A DNA stretch of 64,000 nucleotides from Otatea glauca (GCA_036346275.1 CM070722.1:61665524-61729523); one strand, 5' to 3'. Positions 45,641 through 59,232 are shown, counted from the stretch's first letter. Made by a program: numbers and translations. The notes: generated by a model not told the origin, from the sequence alone.

Positions 45641-48486
45641 CTTCGTGTTAATGTATGAGATTAGACATGTTAATTAACTAGCATCTGCTCACATGTAAAG
45701 GGAATCTTCTTCGTGATCCCATTCCTTTGCCGCCAACTACCTCTGAAGTGTTGCATTTATTGCGCAAAGCTTGCAATGCTTTCTACTTGCATTGTTTCAT
45801 CGGGTCCCATTCGGATCAGATCCGTCAATTTAAACATGGCATTTTACAATTCAGTGTCAACTGTTTATGAGAATGCATGATACTCACAAATTTTATGTAT
45901 TTAAAACGTTGAACTCGCTCGGAGTTGTTGCATTGGACTTGTTTCTTTCAGTATTAATTTTTCCTTATCATTTTCTTAATTAGATTAATCTTTTTCTTAT
46001 CACTAGGAGCAAAAACAATCACAAAATCAACATTTTGGTTCCGTGAGTATAGTTACAGTGGGAAATGGTATTCCAGTGCTAGAAATGGTTGACAACTATT
46101 TTGTTTAGGAAGATCAGTGGGATGAAATGGTGTGATATTTTTGCATGTGTTATCAGCTGACTGTAAAATTGAAAACAAATTGGTCATAAATCTAGGCCTA
46201 GATCTACCTAATATTAGGACAACTGTTTCTATTCCAGTGATGCAACTGATGTCTCCTCCGAACCAACCAATGGCAGCCTTCGCAAAATAATTAGTTCCTC
46301 CTCACCAACATATGATTATATCCTCCCATCTCCTCACTAGTCCCCCCTTAACAACCACTGATCAGTCCAATTACTAGGCTTAGTTAAATTGTTGTCCACT
46401 ATACTATTTACTCTGCTCTTTAGTTTTTACTAAGCACAAGGCACATGCTTTGCATGTAGAAGAAGTAGTAGTATATTTGAGTTGATATGATAGATATTGT
46501 TTTGACATGGACACTGATACTTTCTTCCTATAAGAAATATTAACAATGCCAAATCCAGCTCAAGCCCACTCCTCCATGGATCCATGTTTGTGTGAACGGC
46601 CTGTGCATTCCAAAATACTGCAAATGCACTCAGTTTTACATATTGAAAAGCTAGCAACGACATTGATTTGTGATCTAATGCCAAGCACAAATAATGGAGT
46701 AGAACAATTTTAAGAACAATACACATGCACGTACAGACAAAGTGCTCCAAGAGAGCATTTGGTATATGCATACAAATGCAATCATAACGCAGGTTGTTAG
46801 GCTATCCAGGACCATGCATGCATTGAGTTGGGACTCTGCATATGGCATACTACAAATTAATCAACACCACACGATCCCTGCAAATAATACTGCAAATCGA
46901 ATACTATGTCGTGGAAATTAAGAAAATAAATCAAGTTCAATCTACTAGTAGAAAATAAAACTAAGTCCAATCTATTACTAGCTTTTTTATCTTTTGGATC
47001 ACAATTTTGCGGAAATAGTGCTATTTGCTGCGCACAATTACACGTTGTATTTGTTTTTTTTATATTATAAACATGACTTATTATGTTCTTAGATCATCCC
47101 CTTACCTGTAGCCAACAATATTTTGAGGGTTTTTAAAAACTTGTATGTATGATTTTAATGAAATTTACACTATTTTTACAGAATACTCATTTTCGCCTGA
47201 TATCACCCCGTAAAGAATAATAGCATCTAGCTAGCACACTCATTGTCTTAGTGCCGCAGCGGCAGCTTAGCTTTTGCAAAAGTGATCTAATGGATGGAAT
47301 TATGCAAGAGCGGAGTGCCACATGGAATTCAATCTGCCTACTCAGCCTTGTTCGTCATTGTCATGTTGATCCCAGAGGGCTGAGTTAACAGAATCAGGAT
47401 CACCTTGAGTTCCAGGTACTACTACAACTTTAGCAGTTGCATGTGGACCATTGAATAAAAAACGATTTCGGAATACTGTTAGGCAATCTGAACCGTTCGT
47501 TACCTCGATCGAACAGTCCAAAAGGCTAGGGACTACTTAAGTTGTAGTCCCCATATTCACTGCGATGTAACCCTTTCCATGGTAACATCATGATTTTGAT
47601 CAATGCTTGCTTTGCTGATTGGGGTCTATGCATGGTTTAGGGTTTCTTTTGTTCCACACGCTTTATTCTGTAAAGTTATTGTACATTTTTGCTCCTTTTC
47701 CTCGATAATATCCTAAATATTTTGCGGATCATTAATATTATAGCCAATACAACATAAGGTGACATGAATAACAGTACAACACATGTTTACCTTATATTCA
47801 AGCTTTTCGAAGTGTTGGACTAACCCATGTTTATAGAGATGATTTTTATAAATCTTATAACTTCTCCTTTCAGTCATTAAAATGCATACAATCAAAACGA
47901 AATAATTTTGGCCAAACATATTATCCTGAATGTATTTTTTATATATATATATATGAAAACCCTCAGAGTGAATTTGTTATGAAAAATAATTTCATAATAT
48001 TGTACTTTTATTATTTTTTATAAATATACGATTATAAAATATAGCGATCAAAGTGACCTTTGAAAAATAAAAAACGCAATCAACGTGGAACCGAGTGTGT
48101 GTCGCTCAACAATACAAGACGTCTTTGCACGTCAGTTCCACGCTTGCAGAGTTGTAGTAGCTCGCGACGCAAAGCGAGGAGCTCCAAAGTTACACGGGAG
48201 AGTATCCGCAGAATTGCCACTAGCTGCGCTGACGATGGCACAATGCTACCGATATATATGGCGGGCCCACAGCACCCACCCGTAGCAGATCGCCACGTGT
48301 GAAAACTTTGGGCTTGCCTCTAGGGTAAGCGATCTTGTGGGTAACCCAGGGAAGAGACGTGCGTGTCTGTACTTGTCTTTACAACCACGTCACTTTCTCC
48401 TTTTTATAAATTTTAAAATTTTAAGACGATGGGTTGAACTTTTTTTCAGACCAGATGAGGGTTGAACGGTTGACTCGTTTTACTAC

Positions 48487-49347
48487 TGCGATGAAAACTG
48501 AATGGAAACGGTCGGTAAATGGTAGTTTCGTTTTCGTTTTCATATCTTTTATCGGTAACGGAAACGAAATCGAAAACCCCGAAAACGGATACGAAAACGA
48601 ATAGTGACGAAAACGGATGCGGAATGGAATGGGGGCGGATACGGAAACAAAAGTGGAAAATTCCACAAGAACGTAGTTATATTCACCAGTATCACTAGGA
48701 AGTTTTTTCTCAAGTTTGTCAGTTGAAAGCTCACTATTTGTATCTCAGATCAGACCATCATGTCCTCCTCCATATCGTTATCATCGACATCCTTTTGCTT
48801 ATCCAACTATAAAGATGTAATCCCCTAAAATTTGTATATTATTGTTCAATGTTCATTTATGATTTTCTGAGATTTATCTTGGATTTTTTGGGGTTTATAA
48901 ATGCTATTTTTCTATTTTTTAGATTTATATAATTAATTTAATCATGAAAAATAAAACCAAAATTATGATAGAAATAATTTTTCTAGGTTCAAAATGTTCC
49001 AAAGTATTTTTGAGAATTTTTTCGGAATTTTTGAACTCTATTTGATATTTTCTATAAAGCCTTTTGTATTTATGAAATTATTTTAATTCGAAAATAAGTG
49101 TAAACTCTCCGTTCCACTTTTTGGGCCCAGTTGGCCACGTTTCCGACGGAATTTCCGGTTTCACTTATACAAAATTTTCGATTCTGTTTCCGTTTTCGAC
49201 GGAAATTGATCTCCCGTTTCCGTTTCCGACAAAAAAATTCCGTTTCTATTTCCGTACCGACATTTTCCGTTTCCGTTTCCAAAAAGAGGCTTCCGTTTCC
49301 GTTTTTCTCCGAAACGGTCGGAAATTCCGTTTTCGTTTTCATCCCTA
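48487..49347. mobile_element. non-autonomous hAT element, CGGAAA subterminal arrays
   Basis: A perfect 8-bp target duplication TTTACTAC (48479-48486 and 49348-49355) marks a hAT insertion. The left end is TGCGATGAAAAC and the right end is the complement of TAGGGATGAAAAC. Both subterminal regions are arrays of GGAAACGGAAACG-type repeats in opposite orientation; the middle is AT-rich and non-coding. It belongs to the same family as 58178-59232. Confidence 0.85.
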
Positions 49348-49355
49348 TTTACTAC

Positions 49356-51380
49356 TTGGTTAGCATTGGACACTAGATGTGTAGTTTCATTGTGTGTTTC
49401 ACATGACATTAGAATTCAGTTCGTCCTAACCAAACTACAAATTCGATCCTGAATAAAACATAATCGAGTTACAGTGATTTTGATTCATTTGCTACTTACC
49501 TTCGTAGAAAAAAAATATATGTACATTTCCTTTTTTTCCCCATTAACACGGTCTGCATGATGACCATACGTACAGCACTGTAGTCAGCATGAAATCGACA
49601 CCGACAATGAATCTAGTCAAATTCTGTTCTGTGAATTTATAGTTGGGAAATATAACACGACCTTATCCAATTTAGCTATCTCCTCGTCGATTTCGCCATT
49701 AACTAACATGAGTCAGTGATGAGTCATCACCCAGCCTATTAGCTTTCCCATTGTTTAGGTAGGCCAATTCAAAGAGAGCAGTACTCTTGTTGCACGTTTT
49801 GCGCTCGGCTATATATGGGTTTGTAGAGCGTATTTTCTTTTGATGGGTAGGTTAAAGAGATATTAAAAACAGTTAAATTATTCTTAATTATTATCTTTAA
49901 TCACTATATTTAATACATGATATAAAATAAATCTGGTTATTTATTAGGGGTATAAGAGAACATCACATTAATTTTTGTATTAAACATGAAATATGTCCTA
50001 TAAAATTATGGACAAGTTCATTTAGAAAATACGCTCTATAAATTTAAATGGAGAAAGTACTAGTCAGGTCAGATAGAGCACGGCATCAGCGTCAACCAGG
50101 GGGGTTATTGTATACCGTGACACGCTGTTACATATCTAAAATTTCAACTAAACAAACTCAAACTTCGTATAATTTTCTCACCAAAAACATGAAATCGGCA
50201 AGAGCAGTCATTTTTAGATGAGTTTGCAAATTGTAAATCTCTTGGACCGTTTAGGAATTTTGTTTAGATGAAAAACTACGACGTGTTAGTGACAATTAAA
50301 AGATATGATTTGGATTAATTGTCTTTGTTAAGTTGTTGCCAAAACGATATGATATGACATATTGACAATAGCATCCGTCGTCTAACAATTTTTTTATCCA
50401 CTTTGTTATCCTAAAAATGTTAAAAGGATAATGGATAAAGGTGAGTTGGATGAGGATCCAAAAGAATCCAATCCATGTGAATAGCTTTCACTGCTTAATC
50501 GCTAGAACAGGGCTCTCATAGCAAAAAAAAGAGGGACTTCTGCTGAAATATAATCAATCACAAACGTACAACATTGCAAATTTCATCCAACAAAATTAAT
50601 TAAACCCTATAACATTACAACTCAGCACCAGCAATACTACAACTCTTCGTCAATAAGATCGATTACAACCCTACAAGATTACAACTATTAGCTCTTGATA
50701 GCAACAATACATACTCACTTCAGTCACAAATAGTTATTGTCTCAGACTCTTATTAGTTTCTTACAGACTAGGTTCATCTCGAACGTATTTGCAAATCTAG
50801 CCCATCCCCCACCGTGAAAGGTACAGTAGGTGTCTCCTGCCGCGTCCAAGGAGCGTGGAAGCCGATGTTACCGCACCTGAGGAGCCCAGGAGATCGGCAA
50901 GCACGACATAGGCAGGCGAGTGTAGGAGCAGGCGCTGCCGCACCTGGTGAACGTGGGAGGAGCAGACGTAGTCGCAGCTGGTAAGCGCAGGAGGCGCTTC
51001 CAAGGTAGGGGAGCGCGGAAGGTGTCTTCTGCGGTGCGAACGAGACTAGATTTACAATTCTATTTAGAATAGAGCTAATTTTTTTTAAAAAAATAAGAAG
51101 AGAAAACTAGAAAAGTGATCAATTCAAGTTGGAACTTCCCCTATAGGATTAACCGCTACCCCACAACGCTACAACTTAAAAGCAATAAGATTAATCACAA
51201 CTGTACATTATCTGACATATTTACTACAGATTAAATAAAAACATGCCATTCCGGATAAACTCAAAAAATTGCCTTTTACCAGAAAAGGAAAACAAACAAT
51301 AGCCCCAGCACTAAAAATTACGGAAATACCCTCATCCCCATCCTCCTCTGAGTCTTCTGCCCTCACAGTGGCTTCCCCTC
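49356..51380. other. intergenic region upstream of the pyrophosphatase gene
   Basis: No gene is recognised. From about 50520 to 51200 the text has many ACAACCCTACAAGATTACAA-like repeats around a GC-rich core (50790-51030), which suggests an old unidentified transposable element. The last 100 bp form the core promoter region of the next gene. Confidence 0.5.
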
Positions 51381-51382
51381 CT

Positions 51383-51389
51383 TATAAAA
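51383..51389 (+). promoter_or_regulatory. TATA box of the pyrophosphatase gene
   Basis: TATAAAA within CCTTATAAAAGCGC lies 114 bp before the ATG, fitting a transcription start near 51415 and a leader of about 90 nt. No ATG precedes the chosen start in that leader. Confidence 0.75.
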
Positions 51390-51502
51390 GCGCAGCTCGC
51401 GTCTCCTGCTCTCCTCTCTCGTGCATACGAAACAATTCGTACAGAGAATAATTTTCCGTGAAAAGGGGAGGAAACACTAGCATCTGGATCTCGCCGCCGG
51501 TA

Positions 51503-54500
51503 ATGGCTGCGCAGGCGATCCTGCCCGAGCTGGCCACGCAGGTGGTCGTCCCGGTCGCGGCCGCGGTGGGCATCGCGTTCGCGGTGCTGCAGTGGGTGCT
51601 GGTCTCGAAGGTGAAGCTCTCGCCGGAGCGGCGCGGGGAGGGCGCCTCCGCCGCGGCTGGCAGCGCCGGGAAGAACGGGGTGAGCGAGTACCTCATCGAG
51701 GAGGAGGAGGGGCTCAACGAGCACAACGTCGTCGTTAAGTGCGCCGAGATCCAGAACGCCATCTCCGAAGGTGAGAGCTCGGGGTAGTTTGCGTTTATGC
51801 GTGGATCTGATGGCGTTTCGTGGTAGATCTCGAGTCCTTGGTGTTAGTGGTTGTTGGGTCATACTGCATCCGAATTAGGCGCTAATTTTGCTATTTTGTT
51901 TGCTTTTAGCGTGAACCTGCGAAAAAGTTGGTTTTATCATGAAGCATGGGAAATCGATGGTTAACTTGCTGCCGCGCGAGTTTGTATTATTGTGAGAAAT
52001 AATAGATTTTCCTTTGTTTCTTAGAGAATCCTGCTAAAACAGTGCTTCGTTTTAATCAAACGAACTTACGTGTCTAGCAGTAATTATCTATGTGCTTTGT
52101 TAGTTTGATGCATGGATTCATCCTTTTATTTTGTTTTCTGCATTTTTTTTGCTCCCATAGTTATATTTTGTATTTACTCTGGGACGAGCTTCGATGTATC
52201 ATACTTACTTAAAGATTTATACAACTTATATTAGAAGGTTAATGCATAGAAACACTGCTCATAGGTTATATATATAAACGGTTATAGTAGTCCTACGCGT
52301 TATTTGGATCTACGCAAACATTAAACTATCGATGATCTCACTTTATGCAGCACCTGTTATAATAATTCTTAGTCAGTGTGCGCTAATTGCGGTTAATTAA
52401 TCGTTTGTTGCCCCCACCTAGATATTTTTTTGGGAGATATTTGTGGTGGGGGTGGGAGGTGGTCATAGATCAGAACTAGAAGTTATCTGTCCTTGATAGT
52501 CCCCATAAAGATCTGCAGTGGCCATGCTGTGGGGATAGGAGGTAAATTACTGCAGGGAGTGGATAAGTTATTGCACCTGTGGTCCTCCCTCCTGCTCTTA
52601 GTAGGGTAAGAAGATAGCAAATTTTCTGTGCACCTGCATTATTGTAGCAGGTAGGAATTGGTTTCGCTGCAATTGGATGAGCACATACGCATCCTCTTAG
52701 CTCGGAAAGAATCCTAGATGCCACGCACATGGACCGGATGATTTTATGGTCTGTTCGTCGGTTTTCGTGTAAGACAATTATTAAGAGGACTGTTGCAGTC
52801 TGAAAGCGCTGCTGATCTAGTAGTTTGTCTCATATGAGTCTCCTGCACTGTTGGCAGGTTTAATTTCTTTGTGATATTGGCTAATCAGTTCTTTTTTTTA
52901 GTGTCCCCCTTTGTTTTCAGTTTGTTATGTAGTCCTCATTTCATATTTTGATGCCAACGTGCTTCTTGAGTTCAGTGTTAACATCACAACTAGAAAACTG
53001 GATTTACTTCTGATCAGAATCTTACTGTAGTTTTTTTATTGCTATCTTGTTCCTAGCTTTGGTATTTGATATCGCTGTTAATATTTTGTTATTGTTAAAC
53101 TTTCTCTTGGCAATTGTTATTATCTTACTTTGTATATGCATTTGCAGTCTAAATAAGCTTGCTTTGTTGTAAACAGGAGCAACTTCTTTCCTTTTCACTG
53201 AATACAAGTATGTTGGACTATTCATGGGCATTTTTGCCATCCTGATCTTCCTCTTCCTTGGCTCTGTTGAGGGGTTCAGCACAAAGAGTCAACCTTGCCA
53301 CTACAGCAAGGACAAGACATGCAAGCCTGCTCTTGCTAATGCCATCTTCAGCACAATTGCCTTCGTGCTTGGTGCAGTCACTTCTCTTGTGTCCGGTTTT
53401 CTCGGAATGAAGATTGCAACTTTTGCAAATGCCAGGACAACTCTTGAGGCAAGGAAGGGTGTCGGGAAGGCATTCATTACTGCTTTCCGCTCTGGTGCTG
53501 TGATGGGCTTTCTGCTTGCTGCAAGTGGCCTTTTTGTTCTTTACATTGCAATCAACTTGTTTGGAATTTATTATGGTGATGACTGGGAGGGTCTTTTTGA
53601 GGCTATCACCGGTTACGGTCTTGGCGGTTCTTCTATGGCTCTTTTTGGCCGTGTAGGTGGTGGGATTTACACTAAAGCTGCTGATGTTGGTGCTGATCTT
53701 GTTGGGAAAGTAGAGAGGAACATCCCTGAAGACGACCCGAGAAACCCAGCTGTAAGAGTTCTTTCACGACATTTTAAAGACCTGTGTATTTCTATTAATG
53801 CTTGAAATCCTCTGTATTAAAGTTTCTCAATAATTCATGATGTCGATCATAGTATTAACATTTTGATAGGTATATGTATCTACATGCAACATTGATCATT
53901 CCTTCCACTCCTTGTAGGTCATTGCAGACAATGTTGGTGACAATGTTGGAGACATTGCTGGAATGGGGTCAGATCTATTTGGCTCCTACGCCGAGTCATC
54001 TTGTGCTGCTCTTGTCGTTGCTTCAATCTCTTCTTTTGGAATCAATCATGAATTCACCCCTATGATGTACCCACTCCTTATTAGCTCTGTGGGTATAATA
54101 GCTTGTTTGATAACCACTCTTTTCGCAACTGATTTCTTTGAGATCAAGGCTGTAGATGAAATAGAGCCTGCCCTCAAGAAACAGCTTATAATTTCCACTG
54201 GTGTGATGACTGTTGGCATTGCACTCGTCAGTTGGTTAGGCCTCCCATATAACTTCACAATCTTCAACTTTGGTTCCCAGAAGATGGTGTACAACTGGTA
54301 ATTGTCATTTTTTAATTGGAATTTCCATATATTATTTAGGACTCATTAAATTCATGATCTCAATGTGCCTTAAATTTGATAGGCAACTATTCTTATGTGT
54401 GGCGGTTGGTCTCTGGGCCGGCCTAATCATTGGATTTGTTACAGAGTATTACACGAGCAATGCATACAGGTACTTGCAATTTTGATCATATTTAATAGTG

Positions 54501-55986
54501 GTTGACTGGTTGTTATCTGTAGATTTGCTTCAAGTCCCTGACAATTCAAATTCCCCCCTTCCAGTCCTGTGCAGGATGTTGCTGATTCCTGCAGAACTGG
54601 AGCTGCTACTAATGTCATCTTTGGTCTTGCTCTGGGATACAAATCAGTCATTATCCCTATTTTTGCTATTGCCATTAGTATTTTCCTCAGCTTCAGCCTT
54701 GCAGCAATGTATGGTGTTGCTGTGGCTGCTCTTGGAATGCTCAGCACAATTGCTACTGGTCTTGCCATTGATGCCTATGGCCCTATCAGCGATAACGCTG
54801 GAGGAATTGCTGAAATGGCTGGCATGAGCCATAGAATTCGTGAGAGAACTGATGCTCTGGATGCTGCAGGAAACACTACTGCTGCCATTGGGAAGGTACA
54901 CATGCCCCATCTGACCATACTTGGTTGCATATGTTTGATTTTAAAAGCTAGATCACATTCAAGGAAGAGCAGTCCATTGTAATTGGATAGATGGTTTTTC
55001 ACTGTTCTTTTTTTCCCCCACAAAATTCATTTTCAAAGTATGGTTTTTCACTGTTCTTTTTTTCCCCCACAAAATTCATTTTCAAAGTACGAAATTCCCA
55101 TTCCCGTGATTTTGTACTCGTAGGGTTTTGCCATTGGATCGGCTGCCTTGGTGTCCCTTGCCCTCTTTGGTGCCTTCGTGAGCCGTGCTGCGATCTCAAC
55201 TGTTGATGTTCTGACACCTAAAGTTTTCATTGGACTGATTGTTGGTGCTATGCTCCCGTACTGGTTCTCTGCAATGACCATGAAGAGTGTTGGCAGCGCA
55301 GCGCTCAAGATGGTGGAGGAAGTCCGGAGGCAGTTCAACACCATCCCTGGGCTCATGGAGGGCACCACTAAGCCTGACTATGCGACATGTGTGAAGATCT
55401 CCACTGATGCGTCCATAAAGGAGATGATCCCCCCGGGTGCTCTTGTAATGCTCACACCTCTTATTGTCGGGATATTGTTTGGTGTTGAGACCCTCTCTGG
55501 AGTCCTTGCCGGTGCTCTCGTTTCTGGTGTTCAGGTTGGTGCATTCTTTTTTTTGGGACTATACTTCCATATTTGTATTCCCTTACTATGCTCCAATCAT
55601 AACTATGTTGTTTCCATTCAGATTGCCATCTCTGCATCAAACACTGGTGGTGCCTGGGACAATGCGAAGAAGTACATTGAGGTTAGAACCTTTGATGACA
55701 GTAACGCCTGTCAGCCAGCAGGTTTATCTTTTCCCCATATTTGCCAAACATTATTAACTCTTGTTCTCCATGGTTTTAGGCCGGCGCATCTGAGCATGCA
55801 AGAACCCTGGGCCCGAAAGGCTCAGACTGCCACAAGGCTGCCGTGATCGGCGACACCATCGGGGATCCTCTCAAGGATACCTCAGGCCCCTCCCTCAACA
55901 TCCTCATCAAGCTCATGGCCGTAGAGTCCCTCGTGTTTGCCCCCTTCTTTGCCACCCACGGAGGCATCCTCTTCAAATGGCTTTAG
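51503..55986 (+). CDS. vacuolar H+-translocating pyrophosphatase, type I, complete
   Basis: The enzyme splits cytosolic pyrophosphate and pumps protons into the vacuole. Exons are 51503-51770, 53177-53751, 53918-54297, 54383-54469, 54565-54895, 55124-55534, 55622-55681 and 55780-55986. They total 2319 nt (772 residues plus stop), all in frame. The length matches plant members (about 760-775). Substrate and metal motifs are intact: DVGADLVGKVE (259-269), the following DNVGDNVGD (285-293), and the C-terminal acidic block with GDTIGDPLKD. GNTTAAIGK has Ala543 where K+-independent enzymes have Lys, so this is the K+-dependent type I. The protein is strongly hydrophobic with many membrane helices. 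The Met at 51503 starts MAAQAILPEL, as in grass homologues. Intron 1 is 1406 bp; intron 5 holds a 49-bp tandem duplication. The gene appears functional. Confidence 0.97.
54991..55088 (+). repeat. 49-bp perfect tandem duplication in pyrophosphatase intron 5
   Basis: The unit starting ATGGTTTTTCACTG occurs twice with no gap (54991-55039 and 55040-55088). It ends 35 bp before exon 6 and doubles a pyrimidine-rich stretch upstream of the acceptor. Confidence 0.95.
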
Positions 55987-58169
55987 AGGGAACAGATAGA
56001 CGGGCCGATGGTTTTAATTTTGCCAGGGGGAAAGCTCAAGATCATCTATAGAGCCTTTTCAGTTGACCCATAATGTGCCCTCCTTTGTTTCGCATTTGTT
56101 CTTACTGTCTTGCCATCATGTTGAATTTATCAGCAGCATACCTTTGTCTAGTTTTGAGTCTGGTAGTAGTATGTAGTTGAGGGGAGCAAATCTCCGGCCA
56201 TTCTACAGGTTTGGACAAGAGTGTATTGGGAACTTCCATTTAGCCCGTAGATCGGATGATGATGATTCTTGCATGTGCTTAGAATGCACAGTGCGGATTT
56301 CCTGTCTCTTGTGAACATTTCCCCGGAGCTTCAGTTTTTATTACGTGGATGATTGGATGGCTGCGATAGGAGATTATACGGCTAAAATGGGATGATATTT
56401 TTTCTCTGCTTCATGCTTTTGTGATCTTGGATATGCAGTAAATCTGTTGCTTTTACGAAGCAAAGAAAGCCTTTTGTATTAGAGTATTTGACGGAGGAGA
56501 GGTGAGCACATGAGAACCTGTACTCCTGTAGTGGATGTATGCCTGTGGGAAAAGGTTTGGCCGTCCCAATAAGCTTTGGGTATATCAGATTTTTTTCTTT
56601 GTATATGACATTTTATGGATGGCTATATTTCTTCTGTTCAGATTGCTGAACGATAACTGTTTCCCGCACGTAACCATTCATTTGTCAACAAAAAAGAAGA
56701 GATAAATCGTTCATTTTTCTCATGTTAGAAGCTGCCTATGGCATGAGGAGCAAATCTTGATTTTTACTGCGCTCTTGGCTTCAGTGTAGTAGAGGTTAAA
56801 TACAATATCTCTGCCTTTTGTTTGAGTTACAACAATATAGCAAAGTTGCCTTTTGTTTAAGTTACAACAATATAGCAAAGTTGGCTAATGTATGTGGCGA
56901 TCCGTATAATTAGTCCAGAGTAACGACAGTAACACCATCATTATTCTGAGATAATTACATGAATCTCAGCATATTAGCTAATGAAAAACATCGAGCGTAA
57001 TCGATATTTTATCAGTTAGTACACCGTGTTCAGAGTGTTGCAGCAGAACAATAATTAGAGACTGAAATGAAAACTTTATTACAGCCTATTGTCATGCATG
57101 CTATATGTCCAGTACCATAATTATACATAGAATCCAAGTACAACAAAAATATAATACAGAGATACTAATTACACAAAAGACTGACGAAGTCGATGCACGG
57201 CTACTCATCTCTCTATCCCTCCTAGTATTGTTCAGCCGCCTAGTCAAACCAACCAAAAGCTTGAACACCGAAGCCATTTTCTAGCAAAGTGGGATTTAAC
57301 AAGAGTGAGTACAAAAGTAATCAGCAAGCATTATTAGCAAAATACAATAGATGAATTTCTCTCAATTCCAACCAAAGTCCATCTACTGATCACCTTCCCT
57401 CAAAATTCATTTTTACAGAAATTAGGTTTTTGGTTTTCTTTAAGGATTGTGCATTTTAATTACGAAAACAGCTACTAGCACCCGTATATGAGGCAAACTT
57501 AGCTTCCGTAGCCTCCAATCCAGGAGACAGACATGAATTCATGATTTTAACCCTGCGCAGGTTTGTATCACTTTACCCATAGTGACTCTATCCCGTGAGG
57601 CCCCAGAATGTTTATCATTAGTCCAATATTAGATCTCCAACCCCGGTAGCCAACAGATGGTGGTGTCCTCAACTGTTCCCACCTACCCTCATCGTATCAG
57701 TTGTACCATGCTATCGCAGCGGCACTAATACTTACCCTAGGCTTTAAATATAGCGCCTAATCAACCGCAGCTGATTTTGTGTCCGTCATTGGGACTCCCG
57801 GCATACCCAGCTTCACACTCCTAGTTATCTACCTATCCCCCAATATGGAGATTATAACACCTTCCTAGGACAACATTTTCTGACCGATTTTACACACTAT
57901 GGTTGGTACTATAATTACGACTCATTGCCCGAATGTAGCTGTTTGACCTTATATTCTAGCCTATGTAGATGAGCACGTCGGTTATTCTCCTTCTCATTGG
58001 CGCTCTCTACCCACCATACATAGAAATACGCCATTGCACTTTTCACATATCAACAATTCCAAACATTGCTTCAACATTTCATTAACATACCATTTCAACA
58101 ATTCAACTCTATGTCATTTTACTAACTACAACCAATTTAGATTTTCATCTTAGAAGATACTTTTTACCA
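55987..58169. other. 3' UTR of the pyrophosphatase gene and intergenic DNA
   Basis: The first few hundred bases are probably 3' UTR. A 35-bp duplication is at 56813. From about 57100 to 58100 the text looks like an old LTR or other repeat read on the minus strand, but no borders or coding were found, so I leave it unassigned. Confidence 0.5.
56813..56882 (+). repeat. 35-bp tandem duplication with one mismatch
   Basis: The unit starting GCCTTTTGTTT occurs twice with no gap (56813-56847 and 56848-56882), differing at one G/A position. Confidence 0.95.
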
Positions 58170-58177
58170 TGCATCAA

Positions 58178-59232
58178 TAGGGGTGAAAACGGATCGGATA
58201 CGGACGGATAATAGCTCTACCATATTTGTTTTCATATTTTTTTCTCGGATGCGGATACGGATACGGATAGTCCGGATACGAATACGAATACGGATAATAT
58301 CGAATACAGATACGAATCGAATACGAATCGAATCGGATACGGTTTCGAATATTTTATCGGAACATGATAACCCCTTAGATTGTTTATAAAAAGTCAACGA
58401 AAACACATAACTAGTTGATTTGATGAAAATATTATTGAAAATTGAACAAATATAAGTATTTTCATTCACTTAGACAATAAGTAGATACCATGTCGTAAAT
58501 AAAATTATATAAGACTTAGTTTATCACACACATACAATTAGTTCATTATACACGTAGATCAAAACACAAAAATGAAGGTAATCTTTACTCAAAGATACAA
58601 ATGGAGGCAAACACATAACACACTAAAAGTTTGATAATACTTAAATATCACGTCTCTAGAAAAAGTATATAACACTTATATGTAATGATCCAAGATTTAT
58701 ATTGTTTGTTGAATTATGTTAAAAATAATAAATTATGTATTTATGAGTTTTTATGATTTTTAGCTACTTATTTAAATATTTTTCTATTAAGAATAGGAAT
58801 ATTTGAATTTTTTGAGAAAATTTAAAATCTGATAAAATCTTGAAAATAATTTTTAAAATGTTAGATTATTTACTTTCTAAAAAAAATCATAATTTTTAGA
58901 GTTGGTTTGCTAATTTTAATAATTGAAACTTACTTTATGGATTAATTAAATTAGAAAACAATTCTGAAATTAAGAAACATTTTTGGGCCGGAAGAGTAGT
59001 TTTGGCCCAGCCCATATGTATATTCGGATATCCGATCCATCAATATCCGGATTATCCCAATTCGTATCCGTATCCGACGGATAGTGAGCTACCGAATCCG
59101 TATCCGTATCTGACAAAAAAAATCCGTATGCATATCCGATCCGATACTATCCGACAAATATCCGATCCGACAGAATCCGTATCCAAAAATATCCGGATCG
59201 ATCGGAAACTATCCGATCCGTTTTCATCCCTA
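58178..59232. mobile_element. non-autonomous hAT element, CGGATA subterminal arrays
   Basis: A perfect 8-bp target duplication TGCATCAA (58170-58177 and 59233-59240) flanks termini TAGGGGTGAAAACGGATCGG and, inverted, TAGGGATGAAAACGGATCGG. Both subterminal regions are long arrays of CGGATA / CGAATA repeats in opposite orientation. The AT-rich middle has no gene. The frames through the arrays give IRIRIR-type repeats and are not genes. Length is 1055 bp. Confidence 0.92.

Larger units (their letters stand above)
42476..48478. other. 6-kb intergenic region without a recognisable gene
   Basis: Past the probable EMC7 3' UTR (to about 42800) the sequence is AT-rich and non-coding in all frames. 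Short tandem duplications at 42973, 43275 and 45587 are listed separately. An AT dinucleotide run is at about 47940-47955. No tRNA or other RNA gene was recognised. Confidence 0.6.

Noticed and set aside
51458..51502. 15-residue N-terminal extension of the pyrophosphatase
   Set aside because: The upstream in-frame codon at 51458 is GTG, not ATG; the first ATG after the TATA box is 51503, which matches homologues.
57100..58100. Possible Ty3-type LTR on the minus strand
   Set aside because: The texture is suggestive, but no TG...CA ends, partner LTR, primer site or target duplication could be found.
58164..58469. IRIRIR-rich small reading frames in the hAT element
   Set aside because: They are translations of the CGGATA hexamer arrays.
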